From Marinifilum caeruleilacunae (GTDB taxonomy: Bacteria; Bacteroidota; Bacteroidia; Bacteroidales; Marinifilaceae), in contig NZ_RZNH01000001.1 in NCBI RefSeq assembly GCF_013141825.1, forward strand, positions 186,001-250,000: DNA of 64,000 nucleotides. Reading direction: 5' to 3'. The position numbers were made by a program, and so were the translations under genes. A model generated the notes under the pieces. That model made no database searches and had not been told where the DNA came from. It saw nothing but the letters and a program-made list of their open reading frames with translations. Position 1 is the first letter of the stretch, and the number at the start of each line of letters is the position of its first letter. Below are positions 46,468 to 56,296 of the stretch, piece after piece.

Positions 46468-47760
46468 ATGTATCAATACAAAAGAAGTTCGGAACTATTC
46501 GATGAAGCCAATAAATACATACCAGGTGGGGTAAATTCGCCTGTTAGAGCTTTTAAATCGGTAGGTGGAACACCTGTATTTATAGAGAAAGCAAAAGGAA
46601 GCATTTTAACCGATGCCGACGGAAATGAGTATATCGATTACATTTCTTCCTGGGGACCAATGATTCTTGGTCATGCTTATCCAAAAGTAATTGAGGCCAT
46701 AAAAGAAAAAGTGGAAGATTCAACCTCATTTGGTGCTCCAACTGAACTGGAAATTGATATTGCCAAATTGATTGTTGAAATGGTTCCTAACATCGATAAG
46801 GTGAGAATGGTGAATTCAGGTACAGAGGCTTGTATGAGTGCCATTCGTGTTGCCAGAGGTTATACCGGGCGCAACAAATTCATCAAGTTTGAAGGCTGTT
46901 ATCATGGTCATGCCGATTCTTTCCTGATTAAAGCAGGTAGTGGAGCAAGTACCTTTGGAGTACCAAATTCTCCTGGTGTAACTCCAGGAACTGCAAACGA
47001 TACGCTTACGGCGAGATACAACGATATCGACAATGTAAAACAGTTGGTTGCTGAAAATAAAGATGAAATTGCGGCCATTATTATTGAACCAATTGCAGGA
47101 AACATGGGGTGCGTTCTTCCTAAAAAAGGTTTTATGGAGGAGCTTAGAACACTTTGCGACCAGGAAGGCATTCTGTTAATTTTCGACGAGGTAATGAATG
47201 GATTCCGTTTGGCAAGAGGTGGCGCACAGGAGTATCTTGGCATTAAAGCCGACCTGGTTACTTTTGGTAAAGTAATTGGCGGTGGTATGCCTGTAGGAGC
47301 ATACGCTGGTCCGGATGAAATCATGAAAGTAGTTTCACCACTTGGTCCGGTTTACCAGGCAGGTACTCTTTCAGGTAATCCTATTGCAATGATTGCAGGA
47401 TACACTTTACTAAAAGATTTGAATGAAAACCCACAATATTTTACCGAACTGGAGGAAAAGACGGAATACCTTCACAAAGGACTTGATAAAGTATTGGCAG
47501 AATCGGGATTCGACTATAAAATTAACCGTTGTGGTTCGATGATTAGTGTTTTCTTTACCGATGTTGATGTGCTTGATTTTGATACGGCAGCAACAGCAAA
47601 TAATGAAAAATTTCCTCAATTCTTCCACGAAATGTTGAAAAGAGGTATTTATCTTCCTCCATCATCATTCGAAAGTTATTTCCTATCAAATTCTCTGACT
47701 TACGAAATGTTAGACAAAACAATTCAAGCAGCTAAAGAATCTTTAGAAGCTATGAAATAA
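46468..47760 (+). CDS. hemL: Glutamate-1-semialdehyde 2,1-aminomutase
   Basis: This 430-residue PLP enzyme makes 5-aminolevulinate from glutamate-1-semialdehyde. The PLP lysine is Lys268 in TFGKVIGGG. Other family signatures are [39 protein letters not shown] and FDEVMNGFR. It works directly after HemA, encoded at 54758-56011 on the other strand. It forms a two-gene unit with hemD. Confidence 0.97.
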   Translation: MYQYKRSSELFDEANKYIPGGVNSPVRAFKSVGGTPVFIEKAKGSILTDADGNEYIDYISSWGPMILGHAYPKVIEAIKEKVEDSTSFGAPTELEIDIAKLIVEMVPNIDKVRMVNSGTEACMSAIRVARGYTGRNKFIKFEGCYHGHADSFLIKAGSGASTFGVPNSPGVTPGTANDTLTARYNDIDNVKQLVAENKDEIAAIIIEPIAGNMGCVLPKKGFMEELRTLCDQEGILLIFDEVMNGFRLARGGAQEYLGIKADLVTFGKVIGGGMPVGAYAGPDEIMKVVSPLGPVYQAGTLSGNPIAMIAGYTLLKDLNENPQYFTELEEKTEYLHKGLDKVLAESGFDYKINRCGSMISVFFTDVDVLDFDTAATANNEKFPQFFHEMLKRGIYLPPSSFESYFLSNSLTYEMLDKTIQAAKESLEAMK

Positions 47761-47767
47761 ACAATTT

Positions 47768-47793
47768 GAGAGTCTCGTATTTGCGAGACTCTC
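47768..47793 (+). terminator. Hairpin after hemL
   Basis: GAGAGTCTCG and CGAGACTCTC form a perfect 10-bp stem with a 6-nt loop, 8 bp after the hemL stop. The T tail is missing, so termination may need Rho or be partial. Confidence 0.6.
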
Positions 47794-47835
47794 TAGAAAC
47801 AGCTTTAGTATAAACTAACCAAACTCCCCGGCACA

Positions 47836-48777
47836 ATGATCATTACAAAGCAACATTTACTGGATACACATGAAAGAATAAGCGATTACATCCACAGAAC
47901 ACCTGTTTTTACATCCAGCTTAATCAATGAAATTGTTGGCACTGAAATCTACTTTAAGTGTGAAAATTTTCAGAAAATGGGTGCTTTTAAAATGCGAGGT
48001 GCCACCAACGCAATTCTACAACTTTCGAATACAGAAAAAGAGTTTGGTGTGGCCACACATTCTTCAGGTAATTTTGCACAAGCCCTGGCTCTGGCAGCAA
48101 AACTTCAGGGCATTAAAGCCTATGTGGTAATGCCTTCCAATGCACCAGAAATTAAAAAGGCTGCCGTTAAAGGCTATGGCGGTGAAGTGATAGAGTGTGA
48201 ACCCAACTTGCAAGCCAGGGAAACTACCCTAAACGAAGTAGTCAATAAAACCGGGGCCGTTTTTCTTCACCCTTACAACGATTATTATGTGATTCAAGGG
48301 CAAGGAACAGCTGCTATGGAACTGATAGAAGATTATGCAGATTTAGATTGCATTTTTGCTCCTGTTGGTGGTGGAGGTTTACTATCGGGTACAGCTTTGG
48401 CAGCGAAACATTTTTCTCCAAACACAAAAGTAATTGCTGGTGAACCCATGGGTGCCGACGATGCATGGCAATCCTTTCAGAAGGGTGAAATTGTACCTCA
48501 AACCAATCCCAATACCATTGCCGATGGTCTGCTAACCTCTCTTGGCGATAAAACATTTCCCATTATCAGAGATTATGTTGAAGATATCCTAAGAGTTGAA
48601 GAAGAGGAAATCATAAGTGCAATGCGTCTGATTTACGAGCGAATGAAGCTTGTTGTGGAGCCATCGAGTGCAGTCGCTCTTGCAGCGCTCATCAAAGAGA
48701 AGGAGAAGTACCAAAATCAGAAAATTGGTGTGATTCTTTCTGGTGGAAATGTACAGCTAAGTAAATTGCCTTTTTAA
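47836..48777 (+). CDS. PLP-dependent threonine/serine dehydratase-like enzyme
   Basis: This 313-residue fold-type II PLP enzyme carries Lys52 in GAFKMRGA, the phosphate-binding SSGNFAQALA, and the glycine-rich GGGGLLSG. Its length lacks the C-terminal ACT regulatory domain of biosynthetic IlvA. It matches catabolic threonine ammonia-lyase and serine racemase proteins, which the sequence alone does not distinguish. It lies behind the hem genes but has no obvious link to tetrapyrroles. Confidence 0.9.
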   Translation: MIITKQHLLDTHERISDYIHRTPVFTSSLINEIVGTEIYFKCENFQKMGAFKMRGATNAILQLSNTEKEFGVATHSSGNFAQALALAAKLQGIKAYVVMPSNAPEIKKAAVKGYGGEVIECEPNLQARETTLNEVVNKTGAVFLHPYNDYYVIQGQGTAAMELIEDYADLDCIFAPVGGGGLLSGTALAAKHFSPNTKVIAGEPMGADDAWQSFQKGEIVPQTNPNTIADGLLTSLGDKTFPIIRDYVEDILRVEEEEIISAMRLIYERMKLVVEPSSAVALAALIKEKEKYQNQKIGVILSGGNVQLSKLPF

Positions 48778-48799
48778 TCTAAGTTTGATTTAAAATTCG

Positions 48800-49315
48800 A
48801 TGGACCTTAAAAAATTATTGGATCCCTTTCCAATGAAGCAGGAAGCACAACTGGTTGCGCAACGCATTGCCGAAGACCCAAAACATGTTCAGCAACTATG
48901 GGAATGGTGTATCAGCAATGAAAAACACTCCTGGCGCGCCACCTGGTTAATGGATAAGGTATATGATATTGATCCGGATCTGGTTCGTCCGTACATCCCC
49001 AAAATGATTGCAATCATCCCTAATCTGAATGATGAAAGCAAGCAAAGACAATATCTAAAATTGATTAGCGCAGAAACTCTTCCTTCCGACATTTCAGGTG
49101 AGTTTATCAACTCTTGTTTCGACTTTCTGATAAGCACTACAACGCCTGTGGCAGTTAAGGTGCACGCCATGCAAATACTATATCATTTCTCATTAATAGA
49201 GCCTGACATTCAACATGAACTTGCCCTGATTATTGAAGAACAGATGGAAAATGGAACTGCAGGCTTTTGCAGCAGAGGAAGAAAAATATTAAAAAAAATT
49301 GCTTCTAAACCTTAA
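48800..49315 (+). CDS. Helical-repeat hypothetical protein
   Basis: This 171-residue cytoplasmic protein is almost all alpha-helical, with HEAT-like pairs (VQQLWEWCISNEKHSWRATWLMDKVYDIDPDLVRPYIPKM; PVAVKVHAMQILYHFSLIEPDI). It follows the dehydratase gene by 22 bp and is probably cotranscribed. HEAT-type proteins bind other proteins; no partner is evident. No catalytic motif is seen. Confidence 0.7.
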   Translation: MDLKKLLDPFPMKQEAQLVAQRIAEDPKHVQQLWEWCISNEKHSWRATWLMDKVYDIDPDLVRPYIPKMIAIIPNLNDESKQRQYLKLISAETLPSDISGEFINSCFDFLISTTTPVAVKVHAMQILYHFSLIEPDIQHELALIIEEQMENGTAGFCSRGRKILKKIASKP

Positions 49316-49517
49316 AATTTTGATCTAGAAAAAGCATTTTTTAGTTTAAAAATATTTAACTATTCCCTTTCATACTGATAACTAAACCAAAATATCTGTT
49401 CATTCGCTAGCTATTAATTGGCATTCATAAAAAATACTTCCCGATCTTTTATTAAGAGGATAAAAGAATATAAATTGCTTATCAATATTTTTTAGGAGAA
49501 GTTCAATAGGGATTGCA

Positions 49518-50186
49518 ATGAGCAGGGACAAACAAAATACAATTAGCGAAGAAGAGAAGAGTAAATTGCGGGAAAGTGCAATTGTAAAGGAATTTTCGAG
49601 GCTCTCAAAATCCTTACGCAAAAAGAGGCAAATTATCGTATTTTATAGAATCACTGTGAGTGTAATTTTAATTTCATTCTGCGCTTTTATTTACTTTAAT
49701 CCAGTAAAACAAGCTGATAAAAAAAACACGCAAGTAAAACACCTTACAGCTGCTAAACTTCAAAACAAATCAGAATTTCCTACAATATCCCCAAAGAAGA
49801 AAGTGCCCACAAATCATTACTATACAGTTTATTTCGAAAATGAATCCTCTCATCCGCTAGCTCAGTTTCCAAATAAAAAACAATCGGAAGAATTTAGTCG
49901 GGTATTGAAAAAAATGCAACTACCCAAAACCCACATTGTAAAGGATAGCATCTATCGTAACCGAAAAAATTTACAAACAGAAATTTATCCATTCAGGTAT
50001 GCGGTTCAGTTAGGTGCTTACCAAACTGACATTTTAGAAAAATACCGCAGCAATTTAATTTGGATTGTCGATCAGGAAGATGATCAATATTTTAAATATC
50101 GAATTGCTCCATTCTATGGTTATTCAAAAAGTAGAGCTTTTGCCAATAAGATAAATCTTAAAGAAACCTATATTTTGCCATTTTAA
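49518..50186 (+). CDS. Membrane protein with SPOR-like C-terminal region
   Basis: This 222-residue protein has a charged cytoplasmic start (about 40 residues), one membrane helix (about 45-62), a Lys-rich periplasmic linker and a C-terminal region resembling a SPOR domain (YAVQLGAYQTDILEKYRSNL, YFKYRIAPFYGYSKSRAFANKI). SPOR domains bind denuded peptidoglycan at the septum. The match is from pattern only and is imperfect. It stands between the helical-repeat gene and the orphan kinase. Confidence 0.6.
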   Translation: MSRDKQNTISEEEKSKLRESAIVKEFSRLSKSLRKKRQIIVFYRITVSVILISFCAFIYFNPVKQADKKNTQVKHLTAAKLQNKSEFPTISPKKKVPTNHYYTVYFENESSHPLAQFPNKKQSEEFSRVLKKMQLPKTHIVKDSIYRNRKNLQTEIYPFRYAVQLGAYQTDILEKYRSNLIWIVDQEDDQYFKYRIAPFYGYSKSRAFANKINLKETYILPF

Positions 50187-50312
50187 CTGTTATTATTTAC
50201 TAATCATTGCATATTTATAAGTTAATTGCACCTATCATTAAAAAAATTCAATTTCCCTACTTCATCTCACAGTTTTATTGCTTAATTTTATTGTACCAGA
50301 AACGAGAGTAAG

Positions 50313-51557
50313 ATGAAAGCACCAGAACAAATGCCAAAATGGATGTTGGACAAATGGCAAGGTATTGCCGATTTACTGGCTGAAATTTTAAACATACCCG
50401 CTGCATTAATCATGAAAGCAGCAAATGAGCAAATGGAAGTCTTTATAAGCAGTCAATCCAATAACAATCCATATCATGTTGGCGATAAAGAAGATTGGCA
50501 TGGTTTATATTGTGAAGCTGTAATTAAATCGAAAGAAAAATTACTGGTATCCAATGCCCTTACTGATAAAGAATGGGATCGGAATCCAGACATAAAGCTT
50601 GGCATGATTGCCTATCTGGGCTATCCCATTTTATATCCTGATAAATCTCCCTTTGGTACGATATGCATATTGGATAACAAGGAAAATAAATTCTCAGCAT
50701 TGCATGAAAAAATTCTGCTACAGTTTAAAGATGTAATTGAACTGGATTTGGCCTTGATTAGTTCTTTTGAGATACAATCTTCGGAAATGGTTAAGACCAT
50801 TAAGAAACAGCAGGATCAACTAAAAGAGCAAAATATCGCACTACAAAAAACCAAGGAAAAAGCCGAAGAAAGCAACCGCTTAAAATCAGCTTTCTTACAA
50901 AATATATCGCACGAAATCAGAACTCCATTAAATGCCGTTGTAGGATTTTCCGAACTCCTTTCTCTGCCCAATTTAAGCCAGGAAAAAAGAGAATATTTTG
51001 CATCCATTATCATTAAAAACTCTGATCAACTGCTTTCGATTGTATCTGATATCCTCACTGTTTCTGCCATAGAAACAGACCAGCAAAAGGTTAATATTGA
51101 TAGCATTTGTTTGGATTCTTTACTGCAGGACATCGAAGATGTATACAGACTTAAGAATGATGACAATGCTGTAGAATTGATTAAAAAAATTCCAGAAGAA
51201 CTACGAGGGCATAAGATTAATACAGACAAAACAAAGGTGAAGCAAATCATTACAAACCTGCTAAACAATGCATTCAAATTTACAGAAAATGGCGCGATTG
51301 AATTTGGAGTTGCCTTAAATAATAACGCTTATGAATTCTTTGTAAAAGATAGTGGCATTGGAATACCTGAGGAGATGCAGGACGAAATTTTTAATCGATT
51401 TACTCAAACCAACGAAACTACAAGCGAATTGTATGGAGGCATTGGTTTAGGCTTGTCCATTTCAAAAGCATTTGTTGAATTATTAGGAGGCAAAATCTGG
51501 CTCAAATCTGAAGTAGGTATCGGTTCCAATTTCTATTTCACATTGCCCAATCAATAA
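50313..51557 (+). CDS. Orphan hybrid-free sensor histidine kinase with GAF-like domain
   Basis: This 414-residue kinase has no membrane helix. An N-terminal GAF-like domain (about 10-150; GLYCEAVIKSKEKLLVSNAL, YLGYPILYPDKSPFGTICILD) is followed by a coiled coil (160-190), HisKA with phospho-acceptor His200 (FLQNISHEIRTPLN), and HATPase with N box ITNLLNNAFKFT, DSGIGIPEEM and GGIGLGLSISK. It probably senses an intracellular small molecule. No response regulator is adjacent, so the partner lies elsewhere. Confidence 0.92.
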   Translation: MKAPEQMPKWMLDKWQGIADLLAEILNIPAALIMKAANEQMEVFISSQSNNNPYHVGDKEDWHGLYCEAVIKSKEKLLVSNALTDKEWDRNPDIKLGMIAYLGYPILYPDKSPFGTICILDNKENKFSALHEKILLQFKDVIELDLALISSFEIQSSEMVKTIKKQQDQLKEQNIALQKTKEKAEESNRLKSAFLQNISHEIRTPLNAVVGFSELLSLPNLSQEKREYFASIIIKNSDQLLSIVSDILTVSAIETDQQKVNIDSICLDSLLQDIEDVYRLKNDDNAVELIKKIPEELRGHKINTDKTKVKQIITNLLNNAFKFTENGAIEFGVALNNNAYEFFVKDSGIGIPEEMQDEIFNRFTQTNETTSELYGGIGLGLSISKAFVELLGGKIWLKSEVGIGSNFYFTLPNQ

Positions 51558-51562
51558 TTCAT

Positions 51563-51597
51563 AAAAAAGGAGAAAGCCAACACTTTCTCCTTTTTTA
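51563..51597. terminator. Bidirectional terminator between kinase and hemE
   Basis: AAAAAAGGAGAAAG and CTTTCTCCTTTTTT form a 14-bp stem with a 6-nt loop. It serves both convergent genes. Confidence 0.9.
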
Positions 51598-51632
51598 TCT
51601 TATCAGATCAAAACTGATCTATACCTTACATT

Positions 51633-52664
51633 TTATCTTCCCCAATCGGATTCTTTTACCTTTTTCACCAGGTATTCTACATTTTCAACCGGGATTGTTG
51701 GCAACAAGCCATGTCCCAAATTGAAGATCCATTTGTGATCCTTTCTTCCGTAATCCAGGTAATACTCAAATTCACGGTCGATAGCCTCAGGTGTCGATTC
51801 CAAAATTCTTGGATCGAAATTTCCTTGAAGAATCATCTCCTCTCCTACAATGTTTCTCACCTCGTGTAAAGGCATTTGCCAATCAACACTTACACAGTCG
51901 CACAAATCGTAATTCACCATGTTAATTCCAGTTCCCAGGCCTTTAGGCAAGTAAATTGTTTTTACACCAGCCTCGCGAACCGCTCCCAATATGGCCTTTA
52001 CCGATGGTAGGAAAACCTCTTTGTACAATTCAACAGGAATTAAGCCGGCATGAGTTTCGAACAACTGGAAAGCTTGTACACCATGCTTCACTTGTTTCAA
52101 AGCATAATGAATACTCATCTCGGTGATTTTTGCCACCACTTTCTTCATCAGCTCCTTATCACGGTAAATGGCAGGAACGAAATCAGGAAAATTCTGATTT
52201 CTGCTAAAACCCTGATACATGTAACAAAGTGTAGTTAACGGCCCGCCACAAAAGCCAATCAAAGGAATTTCTTTGGGTTTGATTTCAAGAATTCTATCAA
52301 TTGCTGCATAGATATGATCCAGTTTCTCAGGTTTTTCAGTTAAAAAGCTCAAAGGATCTGCCACATCTTTCAAGGCAGTAGCAAAACTTGGCCCTTTTCC
52401 TTCAAAACTTAACTCCATTCCCAATGCTTCAGGAATTACCAGAATGTCTGAGAATAAAATTGCAGCATCAACTCCCAAATCGTGGATAGGCAACAAAGTT
52501 ACATCAGCAGCCAAATTCGGAGTTTCCATCATCTCTTTGAAACCATATGTTTCTCTCAATTTCATGTATGATGGCAACACTCTTCCCGCCTGACGCATAA
52601 ACCACATTGGTGGTCTTTCTCTCTTTACTCCGTTTATCGTATCTAAAAATATTGATTGGCTCAT
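51633..52664 (-). CDS. hemE: Uroporphyrinogen decarboxylase
   Basis: This 343-residue enzyme converts uroporphyrinogen III to coproporphyrinogen III in the cytoplasm. The family's substrate loop PPMWFMRQAGRVLPSY is at 18-33, with the conserved Asp in ILFSDILVIPEALG and the later YLPKGLGTGINM and FNLGHGLLPT motifs. It is the last gene of hemC-hemB-hemE, 26 bp after hemB. Confidence 0.97.
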   Translation of the reverse strand: MSQSIFLDTINGVKRERPPMWFMRQAGRVLPSYMKLRETYGFKEMMETPNLAADVTLLPIHDLGVDAAILFSDILVIPEALGMELSFEGKGPSFATALKDVADPLSFLTEKPEKLDHIYAAIDRILEIKPKEIPLIGFCGGPLTTLCYMYQGFSRNQNFPDFVPAIYRDKELMKKVVAKITEMSIHYALKQVKHGVQAFQLFETHAGLIPVELYKEVFLPSVKAILGAVREAGVKTIYLPKGLGTGINMVNYDLCDCVSVDWQMPLHEVRNIVGEEMILQGNFDPRILESTPEAIDREFEYYLDYGRKDHKWIFNLGHGLLPTIPVENVEYLVKKVKESDWGR

Positions 52665-52690
52665 CGATTATTAATCGTTAAAGGTTAGTA

Positions 52691-53683
52691 TTAAGCTTTT
52701 CCGTTTAGGATATCAGCTACATCTTTTGCATGGTAGGTAATGATAATATCAGCACCTGCTCTTTTGATAGACATCATGATTTCCATCATCACACGCTTGC
52801 CATCAATCCAATCATTCGCTTCGGCAGCTTTCACCATCGAAAACTCTCCACTTACATTGTAGGCAGCTACAGGAACATTAAATTCATGTTTTGTACGATA
52901 AATTACATCCAGATAACTCAAGGCAGGTTTCACCATTACAATATCAGCTCCTTCGGCGATATCCATTTCTACTTCGCGCATTGCTTCATCGCTGTTTCTT
53001 GGATCCATTTGGTAGGTAGAACGATCGCCAAATTGTGGCGCACTTTCTGCTGCATCTCTAAAAGGACCGTAAAATCCGGAAGCGTATTTTGCAGAGTAAG
53101 CCATAATTGGAATTTTCTCGAAACAGTTCTCATCCAAGGCTTTTCTCATGTATGCAACACGACCATCCATCATATCGCTTGGTGCAACCATATCAACACC
53201 AGCTTCGGCCAATGAAACAGCCTGAGCCGCAAGTGTAACAAGAGTCTGATCGTTATCAACATCACCATCTACAATGGTTCCACAGTGTCCGTGTGTAGTG
53301 TACTCACAGTTACAGATATCTGCAATGATATACATTTCAGGATATTTTGCCTTAATGGCTCTGGTTGCCTGCTGTACAATTCCATGATCGTGAGTTGCTA
53401 CGCTTCCATCCGCATCTTTTGATTCAGGTATACCAAACAACAATACAGATCTAACACCTGATTCCAGTAACTCTCCACATTTTTCGACAAGCATATCGAT
53501 TGATAACTGATCGTTACCCGGCATACTTTTAATCGGGTTTTTAACCTTTTCGCCCGGACAAACAAAAAGTGGCATGATTAAATCATCAACAGAAAGTGAT
53601 GTTTCTGCTACCATATCACGAACAACTTTGCTGTAACGCAATCTTCTCATTCGTGTATCAGGAAAAAGTGGACGTAAACTCAT
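52691..53683 (-). CDS. hemB: Porphobilinogen synthase
   Basis: This 330-residue enzyme condenses two 5-aminolevulinate molecules. The two Schiff-base lysines are Lys199 (YSAKYASGFYGPF) and Lys252 (VMVKPALSY). Cys124, Cys126 and Cys134 (ICNCEYTTHGHCG) form a catalytic zinc site, so it is the zinc-dependent type. It lies 58 bp after hemC on the same strand. Confidence 0.98.
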   Translation of the reverse strand: MSLRPLFPDTRMRRLRYSKVVRDMVAETSLSVDDLIMPLFVCPGEKVKNPIKSMPGNDQLSIDMLVEKCGELLESGVRSVLLFGIPESKDADGSVATHDHGIVQQATRAIKAKYPEMYIIADICNCEYTTHGHCGTIVDGDVDNDQTLVTLAAQAVSLAEAGVDMVAPSDMMDGRVAYMRKALDENCFEKIPIMAYSAKYASGFYGPFRDAAESAPQFGDRSTYQMDPRNSDEAMREVEMDIAEGADIVMVKPALSYLDVIYRTKHEFNVPVAAYNVSGEFSMVKAAEANDWIDGKRVMMEIMMSIKRAGADIIITYHAKDVADILNGKA

Positions 53684-53741
53684 AGTGTATGTATTTTGTA
53701 ATTTTTATTTATTGATATTTATTCAATTTTTCGAAAGACTT

Positions 53742-54668
53742 TTAAAGATAAAAATTTATTCCTTTTGCCTTGCAAGTTTCTTTCATTTGCTGAGCCAATT
53801 CTTTCGACTTTTCAATTGATTCTGAAACGGCAACTTCCACCTGTTCCACAATGAACTGATTGGTCTTTAAATCACCAACAATGGCAATCATCGTCATGCT
53901 ATCATCGCTAACAACTGCATGAGCTGCCAATGGGAATTTACATCCTCCTTCAATCTCGGCCATAAATGCTCTTTCGGCTAAAATAGCCTGCATTGTTGCT
54001 TCATGATTTACTTTTTCGACAATGGCTATAGATTCTGTGTCATTATCTCTACACTCAATGGCAATGGCTCCCTGTCCAATGGCAGGAATGCACTGATCGA
54101 CATCCAGCAACAAATTTTCCTGGAATTCTTTTCCAAGTCTGTTCATTCCGGCAGCTGCAAGAATGATGGCATCATATTCACCATCCATTAGCTTTTGCAT
54201 TCTGGTATCAATATTGCCTCTAATTTCTTTAAAGTTTGTATCTGGTCTTAAATCGGCCAACTGTACTCTTCTTCGCGGACTTCCCGTTCCCAAAATAAAG
54301 CCCTCGGGCATTTGCTCAATTGTGCTTCCATCTCTACTCAGAAAAACATCACGTACATCTTCGCGTTCGGGAAAAGCAACCAGTTTTAAACCCGCTGGAT
54401 GAAAACTTGGAACATCTTTTAAACTGTGAATTGCAATGTCGGCTTCGCCCTCCAAAAGTGCATGTTCCAATTCCTTAACAAACAAACCTGTCGTTCCAAA
54501 TTCTGTTAATGAGCGATTCAAAACACGATCGCCCTGCGTACTAAATTTGATGACTTCAAATTCAACATCCGGATTGGCATTCTGCAGAAGCTCTACAGTT
54601 TGCATGGTTTGCGTATAGGCCAATAAACTTGGTCGTGTTGCAACTCTTATTTTCTTTTTAGCTGACAT
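53742..54668 (-). CDS. hemC: Hydroxymethylbilane synthase
   Basis: This 308-residue enzyme joins four porphobilinogens. The dipyrromethane cofactor is carried by Cys243 (EGGCKFPLAAH). Asp85 in HSLKDVP is the catalytic Asp, and the arginine cluster GTGSPRRRVQL is present. It comes after a terminator that separates it from hemA, so it may have its own promoter or depend on read-through. Confidence 0.97.
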   Translation of the reverse strand: MSAKKKIRVATRPSLLAYTQTMQTVELLQNANPDVEFEVIKFSTQGDRVLNRSLTEFGTTGLFVKELEHALLEGEADIAIHSLKDVPSFHPAGLKLVAFPEREDVRDVFLSRDGSTIEQMPEGFILGTGSPRRRVQLADLRPDTNFKEIRGNIDTRMQKLMDGEYDAIILAAAGMNRLGKEFQENLLLDVDQCIPAIGQGAIAIECRDNDTESIAIVEKVNHEATMQAILAERAFMAEIEGGCKFPLAAHAVVSDDSMTMIAIVGDLKTNQFIVEQVEVAVSESIEKSKELAQQMKETCKAKGINFYL

Positions 54669-54701
54669 TTAGGATTGTATTTCGTCGGTTATTATGGGAA
54701 A

Positions 54702-54739
54702 TAAAAAAGCCATATAAAACAGGTTTATATAGCTTTTTA
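54702..54739 (-). terminator. Terminator between hemA and hemC
   Basis: On the minus strand AAAAAGCTATATAAA pairs with TTTATATGGCTTTTTT and ends in T. It lies just after the hemA stop, so it could reduce transcription of hemC-hemB-hemE relative to hemA. Confidence 0.75.
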
Positions 54740-54757
54740 TCGAAAGCTTACAAAGCT

Positions 54758-56011
54758 TTACGAATCCATATCTTTAAAAATCATATTTAGCGTTTCCATT
54801 GGGCTCGATTGCTTTTTGTGATGATCCTTCAAATGATTGATACATGCTCTGGCAATCTTATTCACAATGTTGTTGGTGATGTGCTCTACCTTTTTCAGTT
54901 CATCATCAGAAAGTTTGTTTTTGTGATAATCCAGCTCCTTGCGCTGCACATTCTGAAGATTTTCTTTTAGTGCAACAATAACGGGAGAAAGGTATTTCAC
55001 TTCTAACCATCCGTAAAACTCACCAATCGAAGCCTGAATAATTTTTTCGGCATCAGGAATACAAGCTTTACGCTGATCTATTGCCGCAGAAATGTGCTTG
55101 GAAAGTTCATCAACTGTAATCACCAAAACATTTTCCATTTCATCAATGGCTGTATCAACATTGCGAGGCACCGAAAGATCGAGCACCAGTTTACACGATT
55201 CTACACCTTTAAAATGATCGAGTGTTAAAGTTGGTTTTGATGCTCCTGTAGCAACAATAATAACTTCTGCTTTATCAACCTCTTCGTTTAATTTTTCGAT
55301 TGGCTGATATTGAATATTGTACTTATTTGCCAGTGCCTCGGCTTTCTCAATGGTTCTATTCACCAAGGTAAGTGAACGATTACTCATGTGCTTTAAAAGG
55401 TTTCCACAAGTATCTTTTCCAATATCGCCAGTACCATACAAAAGAAAGCTACAATTTTCTAAAGTTGATACCTTATCCTTAATGTATTGAACTGCTGCAT
55501 GAGATACGGAAGCCGCACCTTTGCTAATTTCTGTATCGTTCTTGATTTTTTTGCTTGCCTGGAAAACAAATGAGAACAGACGATTCATAAAAGAATTCAC
55601 CATTCCAATTTGCTCCGATTGTTGATAGGCATTTTTCACCTGACCAACAATCTGAAAGTCACCAATAATTTGGGAATCCAATCCAGCAGTAACCTTATAT
55701 AAGTGTCGAATACACTCATTTCCATGAAGTGTGTATCCGTTATAGTTTAAATCATTTCTATTTCCTTTGCAGTATTTCAAAAACAGGTCTGTAATGACTT
55801 CTACTTCTGAAGAATGCGCATAAATCTCGGTTCGATTACAGGTTGATAGAATTACCATCCCTTCGATCTGATGCTCCTTTGCCTCCTTCAATATATTTTC
55901 CTGATCTTCTGACGATAAAGAAAACATCCCCCTCACATCCAGAGCCGTTTTTCTATAGCTAATTCCTAGAACAAATAATTTTTGTAGATTTTCTCGAATT
56001 TGTAATGACAT
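54758..56011 (-). CDS. hemA: Glutamyl-tRNA reductase
   Basis: This 417-residue enzyme reduces glutamyl-tRNA to glutamate-1-semialdehyde with NADPH. The catalytic Cys58 is in STCNRTEIYA. The NADP domain (LYGTGDIGKDTCGNLL) and the dimerisation helix region at the C-terminus are present. It is the first committed step of tetrapyrrole synthesis and works with HemL encoded at 46468. Its leader carries a strong inverted repeat at 56034-56067. Confidence 0.96.
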   Translation of the reverse strand: MSLQIRENLQKLFVLGISYRKTALDVRGMFSLSSEDQENILKEAKEHQIEGMVILSTCNRTEIYAHSSEVEVITDLFLKYCKGNRNDLNYNGYTLHGNECIRHLYKVTAGLDSQIIGDFQIVGQVKNAYQQSEQIGMVNSFMNRLFSFVFQASKKIKNDTEISKGAASVSHAAVQYIKDKVSTLENCSFLLYGTGDIGKDTCGNLLKHMSNRSLTLVNRTIEKAEALANKYNIQYQPIEKLNEEVDKAEVIIVATGASKPTLTLDHFKGVESCKLVLDLSVPRNVDTAIDEMENVLVITVDELSKHISAAIDQRKACIPDAEKIIQASIGEFYGWLEVKYLSPVIVALKENLQNVQRKELDYHKNKLSDDELKKVEHITNNIVNKIARACINHLKDHHKKQSSPMETLNMIFKDMDS

Positions 56012-56033
56012 AAAAACGGAATTTGTTTACTCA

Positions 56034-56067
56034 TTTGTTACATATCCTTAAATCTGGATGTAACAAA
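56034..56067 (-). promoter_or_regulatory. Inverted repeat in the hemA leader
   Basis: TTTGTTACAT pairs with ATGTAACAAA, plus CC/GG inside a bulge, with an 8-nt loop. A TATATTTG -7 motif lies just upstream on the minus strand at 56081-56074, placing the start of transcription at about the hairpin's 5' edge. The repeat is therefore either a protein operator or a hairpin at the very 5' end of hemA mRNA. The rest of the 285-bp space before hemA shows nothing I recognise. Confidence 0.55.
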
Positions 56068-56296
56068 CCGATTCAAATATAACGGTAATTATTCAAAAAT
56101 CCTCCTAATTTCAGTAAGTGCATGAATAAATATTGACCACTTTAATTATTATGGAAAATTCAAAAACCCTAAAAGGATTTTAATATCTTTAATACCAAAA
56201 TAATCGAACTTTCTTTCATAATCTTACTATTCCTAATATATTTAATCATTCAGAATAAATTTAAATAAAAAGAACGATATTTTTAGACGATAAAGT

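Noticed and set aside
46908-47324. 138-codon frame antisense to hemL
   Set aside because: It is a shadow of the hemL codons; hemL is certain.
52730-53215. 161-codon frame antisense to hemB
   Set aside because: It is His/Cys-rich because it mirrors hemB codons; no start signals were seen.
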